DNA of 8,714 bases from Candidatus Parcubacteria bacterium. GTDB lineage: Bacteria > Patescibacteriota > Minisyncoccia > Phycocordibacterales > SBAW01. The stretch covers positions 1 through 8,714 of the forward strand of contig JACMMG010000023.1 of the NCBI GenBank assembly GCA_014379165.1, in the 5' to 3' direction. Position 1 is the first letter of the stretch, and the number at the start of each line of letters is the position of its first letter. The translations under genes and the position numbers were made by a program. Shown here piece after piece: positions 4,864 through 8,714 of the stretch. Below the pieces are notes generated by a model. That model searched no databases, had not been told where the DNA came from, and saw only the letters and a list, made by a program, of their open reading frames with translations.

Positions 4864-5265
4864 ATGAGCATTCAAGTCTTAGTCGCCGCAACACTGTGTA
4901 TGTCACTGTGTTTGTCGGCGAGCGCGTCTGAGGCGCGATTGCCTGAGACGAACGATCCATTTCAGAAAGCCGAGATGATTACGGTCACAGTGCCCGTATG
5001 CGTGTCACCCTATTATGTGCGAGTAATCTTCCGTGCTTGGCACAACGGTTCCCAAGCGGATAGCGCGAAAGTGGTCAGCGCCTTCGCGGTAGCGGGAACT
5101 TGTAAGGTCGTCCGAATCTCGGTGTTTCGCCGATATTCAGAACGAGGCGGTATCAGCCTTGGCACCGTTCCTAAGAAGCAAGGCCCGGGTCAAATCCGAT
5201 GGCCTGCAATGTTCATTCCACTCGGCGAATCAAATGAGTGGGCACTGGTTGTCACCCAACCATAA
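4864..5265 (+). CDS. Unrecognised small exported protein
   Basis: ATG at 4864 is preferred over the in-frame GTG at 4852 because GAGGTG (4854-4859) is well placed as its SD. The 133-residue product begins with a short signal-like sequence, MSIQVLVAATLCMSLCLSAS, with an ASA-SEA cleavage site at about residue 21; Cys12 and Cys16 lie inside it and do not form a clear lipobox. The mature part has only Cys46 and Cys80, which could form one disulfide, and is rich in beta-type segments (MITVTVPVCV, YYVRVIFRAW, KVVRISVFRRY, EWALVVTQP), so a small beta-sandwich is plausible. No family is recognised. It is divergent from the exported protein at 4129-4707 and ends 28 bases before a strong terminator. 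Its base composition is intermediate between the GC-rich segment and the flanking genes. Confidence 0.65.
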   Translation: MSIQVLVAATLCMSLCLSASASEARLPETNDPFQKAEMITVTVPVCVSPYYVRVIFRAWHNGSQADSAKVVSAFAVAGTCKVVRISVFRRYSERGGISLGTVPKKQGPGQIRWPAMFIPLGESNEWALVVTQP

Positions 5266-5293
5266 GTGAGCTCATCTCGCGCCACTACCGAAG

Positions 5294-5319
5294 CTCGGCA
5301 ATGCCGAGTTTTTCTTTTG
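5294..5319 (+). terminator. Intrinsic terminator after the small exported protein gene
   Basis: CTCGGC (5294-5299), loop AAT, GCCGAG (5303-5308), then TTTTTCTTTT (5309-5318). This is a compact, classic terminator separating the preceding gene from the promoter of the gyrA operon. Confidence 0.85.
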
Positions 5320-5337
5320 TTTTAAGCCGAAATGTAC

Positions 5338-5366
5338 TTGAAATTGAGGTGAAAATTTGCTATAAT
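5338..5366 (+). promoter_or_regulatory. Strong promoter of the MBL/membrane protein/gyrA operon
   Basis: TTGAAA (5338-5343), 17-base spacer, perfect TATAAT (5361-5366) with TGC directly before it (extended -10). The ATG of the next gene begins 6 bases after TATAAT, so the predicted transcription start falls on or next to the start codon, implying a leaderless message. Confidence 0.8.
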
Positions 5367-5372
5367 TAACAC

Positions 5373-5993
5373 ATGGTTATCAGCTACTTGGGTGGGCAAA
5401 ATTTCAAGATTTCGCAAGGCGATTTGACCTTGGCCATGAACCCACCCTCAAAAGACTCTAGTCTTAAGTCCTCAAAGTTTGGCTCTGATATTACGCTCGT
5501 TTCTCTCGACCACGAAGATTTCAATGGGGTAGAAAATACTGTCTTTGGCGAGCGCGAACCATTTGCTATAACGGGCCCGGGTGAATACGAAGTAAAAGGG
5601 GTAGCCGTGCGCGGTTTTGCCTCAGACTCTACCTATGGCGGCGACAAGGGAATTAATACTATCTATTCTATTGCGCTTGAAAATATGAATTTGGTTTTCT
5701 TGGGTGCCCTAGGTACCACTACACTTCCGCAGTCAGCCAAAGAAGAGCTTGATAATATCGATGTACTGTTTGTACCAATTGGCGGCAATGGTGCCCTTGA
5801 CCCTGCTGAAGCATATAAACTAGCTGTGGGGCTTGAACCAAAAGCGATTGTGCCAATGAGTTACGACGCTGCCGCGCTGAAGTCTTTTCTCAAAGAAGCG
5901 GGAGCGGAAGATACAAAACCGATAGAAAAACTGACGGTTAAAAAGAAAGACCTTTCCGAAAAGGAGGCAGAGGTAATCGTGCTGGCATCGTAA
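5373..5993 (+). CDS. MBL-fold (COG2220-type) protein with lost metal ligands
   Basis: This 206-residue protein has the layout of the Zn-dependent hydrolase-like branch of the metallo-beta-lactamase fold (UlaG/YtkL-like, COG2220): MVISYLGGQNFKIS at the start, the ligand loop at 43-51, ITGPGEYEVKGVAVRGF (66-82), VFLGALG (108-114), NIDVLFVPIGGNGALDPAEA (128-147) and PKAIVPMSY (156-164). Family members use HxHxDH, an Asp in LGD and a late His. Here the first motif reads LDHEDF, keeping only His47 and Asp49; the LGD Asp is Ala112; and the late His is Ser163. Hydrolysis is therefore doubtful, and a binding or structural role is more likely. It starts at ATG 5373 without an SD, apparently leaderless, and leads an operon with a membrane protein 7 bases later and gyrA. 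It ends VIVLAS. Confidence 0.82.
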   Translation: MVISYLGGQNFKISQGDLTLAMNPPSKDSSLKSSKFGSDITLVSLDHEDFNGVENTVFGEREPFAITGPGEYEVKGVAVRGFASDSTYGGDKGINTIYSIALENMNLVFLGALGTTTLPQSAKEELDNIDVLFVPIGGNGALDPAEAYKLAVGLEPKAIVPMSYDAAALKSFLKEAGAEDTKPIEKLTVKKKDLSEKEAEVIVLAS

Positions 5994-6000
5994 TGTGATT

Positions 6001-6249
6001 ATGAGAAACTATATTAAGCGGCTACAAGACGAAAAAACTCCGCATGAGCGCCGCAGTTTTGCCGTGCGCGTTGCAGGTGCTCTTACCGCCGTTATATTTG
6101 TCGGTTGGCTTGCTACCTTTGGCATGCGCCTTTCGAATGATGAGAAGGCAATTGCAGAAAACACTCAGAGTAACCAAACCGCATCGCTCGGCAGCCTCAT
6201 TAAGTCGGCACCAAATTTTTTATACTCCGCAACGACCACTGAGCGTTAA
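6001..6249 (+). CDS. Small single-span membrane protein, unrecognised
   Basis: This 82-residue protein starts at ATG 6001, 7 bases after the stop of the MBL-fold gene; the in-frame GTG at 5995 is an alternative. The N-terminus is charged and basic (MRNYIKRLQDEKTPHERRSF), followed by one hydrophobic segment, AGALTAVIFVGWLATFGM (about 27-44), then a polar Ser/Thr/Asn-rich tail of about 38 residues (TQSNQTASLGSLIKSAPNFL). The positive-inside rule suggests a cytoplasmic N-terminus and an external tail. No clear SD is present, so translation may be coupled to the upstream gene. It lies between the MBL-fold gene and gyrA with 7- and 8-base gaps, so it is co-transcribed. No family is recognised. It could be a division or envelope accessory protein, but nothing in the sequence shows this. 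Confidence 0.75.
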   Translation: MRNYIKRLQDEKTPHERRSFAVRVAGALTAVIFVGWLATFGMRLSNDEKAIAENTQSNQTASLGSLIKSAPNFLYSATTTER

Positions 6250-6257
6250 ATTACTGT

Positions 6258-8714
6258 ATGGCTGACGTATATAAAAAAGGAGAGTCGGGTGGTCATATCG
6301 AGCGTAGCGACGGCGGCTCGGGTGTGCAAGCGCGCAATATCTCCACAGAGATGCGCGAGTCGTACCTCGACTACGCGATGACGGTAATTGTCTCGCGTGC
6401 ATTGCCAGACGTGCGCGACGGCCTTAAACCCGTGCACCGCCGCATTTTATATTCTATGCATCGCATGGGGCTCACTCCCTCAAGTCGCTTTCGCAAATCG
6501 GCGCTGGTAGTTGGCGATGTGCTCGGTAAATACCACCCGCATGGCGACGTAAGCGTTTACGATGCGATGGTAAAAATGGCGCAGGACTTTGCAATGCGCT
6601 ACCCCTTAATCATCGGCCAGGGCAACTTCGGTTCGGTCGATGGCGACGGCGCCGCAGCGATGCGCTACACCGAGGCAAAGATGTCAGGAATGGCGACAGA
6701 ACTTTTGCGCGACCTTGAAAAAGAAACAGTCGAGTGGCGGCCAAACTATGACGGCTCACTTAAAGAGCCTGCGGTGCTCCCTTCGGCTGTGCCCAACATT
6801 TTGCTTAACGGTACGCTTGGTATTGCCGTTGGTATGGCAACCAACATCCCGCCACACAACCTCGGCGAGCTCTCAGCGGCCTTAACCCATTTGATAGAAA
6901 ACCCTAAAGCAACAGTTGAAGACCTGATGCAGTTTGTAAGCGGCCCCGACTTCCCAACAGGAGCGGTTGCATATAATAAAAAAGATCTGCTCCATGCATA
7001 CTCGACCGGCCGTGGCGGGGTAGTGGTGCGCGGCAATGCCGAAATTTTAGAGACTAAAAAAGGCGACTACCAGATCGTTATTACAAGCTTGCCATACCGC
7101 GTTAACAAGGCCGACATGCAAGAGCGCATTGCGGAATTAGTGCGCGACAAAAAACTCGAGGGTATTCGTGCAATGCGCGATGAGTCGACCAAAGACATTC
7201 GTGTCGTCATCGACCTTAAGCAAGGCGGGCATCCACAAAAAGTGCTGAACTATCTTTACAAGCACACCGCGCTTGAGGACACCTTCCACTTCAACATGGT
7301 CGTGCTTGTCGACGGCGTGCCGCAAACGATGTCGCTGAAAGGAATTCTCGAAGAGTTTATCAAGCACCGTCAGGATGTCGTTAAGCGCCGCACACAGTTT
7401 GATTTAACCCGGGCACAGGAGCGCGAGCACATTTTGCTTGGTCTTAAAAAAGCGCTCGATCATATCGACGAAATAATCAAGATCATCCGCGCTTCTAAAG
7501 ACGTTGCCGATGCACATAAAAACTTGATGGTTAAATTTAAATTCTCCGACCTACAGACTACGGCAATTCTTGAGATGCGCCTGCAAAAACTCGCTAACCT
7601 TGAACGCAAAAAGGTAGAGGACGAGCTTAAGGAAATTCAAGCGCTTATAGAAGAACTCTCAACGCTTTTGAAGTCAGAAAAAAAGATGATGGGTGTCATT
7701 AAGCAAGAAATTACCGACATTGCTGCTAAGCATGCTGACGAACGCGCGACAAAAATAATTAAGGGTGCCGCAGGTGTTATTAACCTGGAAGACCTCGTGC
7801 CTGACGAAGAGCAGGTTTTGGTCTTAACCCAAGGCGGTTACGTAAAACGCACCAACCCCGAAGAATTCCGCAGGCAAAAGCGCGGCGGAGTTGGAGTGAT
7901 CGACCTCGACACAAAAGAGGAAGACTTTGTTACAACTTTCCTCACTACTTCAACGCACAGCGATCTTCTGTTCTTTACCGATGTAGGAAAGGCGTACCAA
8001 CTGAAGTTCTACGAAATTCCTGAAGGTAAGCGCTCAACCAAAGGCAAAGCTATCGTTAACTTCCTCTCAACAACTGCAGAAGAGAAGGTCACATCCGTGC
8101 TTCCAATGCGCAAAAACCAAAAAGAGGGAGAAAAATTCCTCTACATGATTACCAAGCAGGGTGTTGTCAAAAAAGTTGATGCAACGGCCTTCCACGATGT
8201 GCGTCGCAGTGGACTCATTGCACAGAAGCTCCAAAAGGGTGACGAACTCATCGCAGCGCTCTTGGTTGAAAAGGGCGATGAGATAATGCTTGCAACTGCA
8301 AAAGGGCAATCAATTAAATTTAAAGAAAGTGATGTTCGCCCGATGGGCCGCAACGCCGGCGGCGTGCGCGGCATGAAGCTTGGAAGCGGCGACATCATCG
8401 TTGGTGCCGACGTTGTGAAGCACGGCATCAAAGGCCTTGAAGTCTTGGTTATCTCACGCAATGGATACGGCAAAGCAACGCCGGTAGAGGACTACAAAGT
8501 TCAAAATCGCGGCGGCTCAGGCATTAAGACAATCAAAGTAACTCCAAAAACAGGCCCGCTTATTGCCGCAAGAGTAATTTCTAAAGAAGAAGGGGTAGGG
8601 GAAGATGAAATGGTAGTTATCTCCAAAAAAGGCCAGGTCATCAGGACTGGTTTGGTAGAAATTCCATCTCTTTCCCGCAGCACCCAGGGAGTGAGAATAA
8701 TGAAGTTGAGAGAC
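6258..8714 (+). CDS. gyrA: DNA gyrase subunit A, 5' 819 codons (gene runs off window)
   Basis: GyrA cuts and rejoins DNA in the gyrase A2B2 complex that introduces negative supercoils. ATG 6258 is 8 bases after the previous stop, with no SD. A Gly/Ser-rich lead (1-24) precedes the breakage-reunion domain, which has SYLDYAMTVIVSRALPDVRD (35-54), the quinolone-region KYHPHGDVSVYDAMVKMAQ (91-109) and catalytic Tyr137 in AAMRYTEAKM (E. coli Tyr122). ATNIPPHNLGE, the coiled-coil dimer gate (around 385-500) and the six-bladed C-terminal pinwheel follow. The GyrA box is QKRGGVG at 540-546, close to the consensus Q(R/K)RGG(R/K)G but with Val at the sixth position. The position of E. coli Ser83 is Val98; that of Asp87 is Asp102. 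The window ends in the last blade (GVRIMKLRD), so only the C-terminal tail is missing. Its box argues for gyrase rather than ParC. Confidence 0.96.
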   Translation, partial: MADVYKKGESGGHIERSDGGSGVQARNISTEMRESYLDYAMTVIVSRALPDVRDGLKPVHRRILYSMHRMGLTPSSRFRKSALVVGDVLGKYHPHGDVSVYDAMVKMAQDFAMRYPLIIGQGNFGSVDGDGAAAMRYTEAKMSGMATELLRDLEKETVEWRPNYDGSLKEPAVLPSAVPNILLNGTLGIAVGMATNIPPHNLGELSAALTHLIENPKATVEDLMQFVSGPDFPTGAVAYNKKDLLHAYSTGRGGVVVRGNAEILETKKGDYQIVITSLPYRVNKADMQERIAELVRDKKLEGIRAMRDESTKDIRVVIDLKQGGHPQKVLNYLYKHTALEDTFHFNMVVLVDGVPQTMSLKGILEEFIKHRQDVVKRRTQFDLTRAQEREHILLGLKKALDHIDEIIKIIRASKDVADAHKNLMVKFKFSDLQTTAILEMRLQKLANLERKKVEDELKEIQALIEELSTLLKSEKKMMGVIKQEITDIAAKHADERATKIIKGAAGVINLEDLVPDEEQVLVLTQGGYVKRTNPEEFRRQKRGGVGVIDLDTKEEDFVTTFLTTSTHSDLLFFTDVGKAYQLKFYEIPEGKRSTKGKAIVNFLSTTAEEKVTSVLPMRKNQKEGEKFLYMITKQGVVKKVDATAFHDVRRSGLIAQKLQKGDELIAALLVEKGDEIMLATAKGQSIKFKESDVRPMGRNAGGVRGMKLGSGDIIVGADVVKHGIKGLEVLVISRNGYGKATPVEDYKVQNRGGSGIKTIKVTPKTGPLIAARVISKEEGVGEDEMVVISKKGQVIRTGLVEIPSLSRSTQGVRIMKLRD

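Noticed and set aside
1713..5275. GTGAGCTCAT shared by 1714-1723 and 5266-5275, considered as attachment-site repeats
   Set aside because: Only 10 bases, mostly self-palindromic, and one copy is the SD and start of the receiver gene. Its distance from the composition boundary at about 3550 does not fit an insertion.
5266..5372. Search for insertion-sequence ends or tRNA remnants at the right edge of the middle segment
   Set aside because: Only a terminator and a promoter are visible; no tRNA-like sequence and no repeat matching the left edge.
8067..8473. - strand frames opposite gyrA
   Set aside because: Antisense shadows; the + strand frame is continuous GyrA throughout.

Overview
The window looks like a chromosomal segment of a small-genome bacterium of the Candidate Phyla Radiation, most likely Parcubacteria-like (inference). 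The grounds are a four-domain ribosomal protein S1, a pair of type IV pilin-like proteins with long cysteine-rich tails, a metallo-beta-lactamase-fold protein placed directly before gyrA, very short intergenic gaps, and few clear Shine-Dalgarno (SD) sequences in the housekeeping genes. No ribosomal RNA is present, so this placement cannot be confirmed from the window.

Left part (1-2165, + strand): the 3' end of pth (peptidyl-tRNA hydrolase), a G-rich 128-base gap, two tandem pilin-like genes sharing six cysteines, and a stand-alone response-regulator receiver domain that has lost its phosphoacceptor aspartate. The first pilin gene carries, exactly at its prepilin cleavage motif, a 71-base palindromic element (20 of 21 paired bases plus an inner hairpin). 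It is flanked by TTTA direct repeats and keeps the reading frame. A bidirectional terminator then separates this part from rpsA.

Middle-left (2240-3545, - strand): rpsA with a good promoter and a leader of about 147 bases made of four successive hairpins, with no SD at the start codon.

Middle (about 3546-5290): a segment unlike its flanks. Most of it is visibly richer in G+C, and it carries small unrecognised genes with textbook SD sequences, each unit with its own terminator. It holds a two-cistron - strand unit of 53- and 22-residue peptides (possibly a structured RNA instead), a secreted 192-residue protein with Pro/Gly-rich linkers, and a divergent secreted 133-residue protein. It is either a horizontally acquired cassette or an assembly join; the sequence alone cannot decide.

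Right part (5338-8714, + strand): a strong promoter drives a probably leaderless operon of an MBL-fold protein lacking most metal ligands, an 82-residue membrane protein, and gyrA (819 residues, running off the window end). The best candidates for something new are the in-frame palindromic element with its replacement prepilin leader, the structured rpsA leader, and the small-gene segment in the middle.
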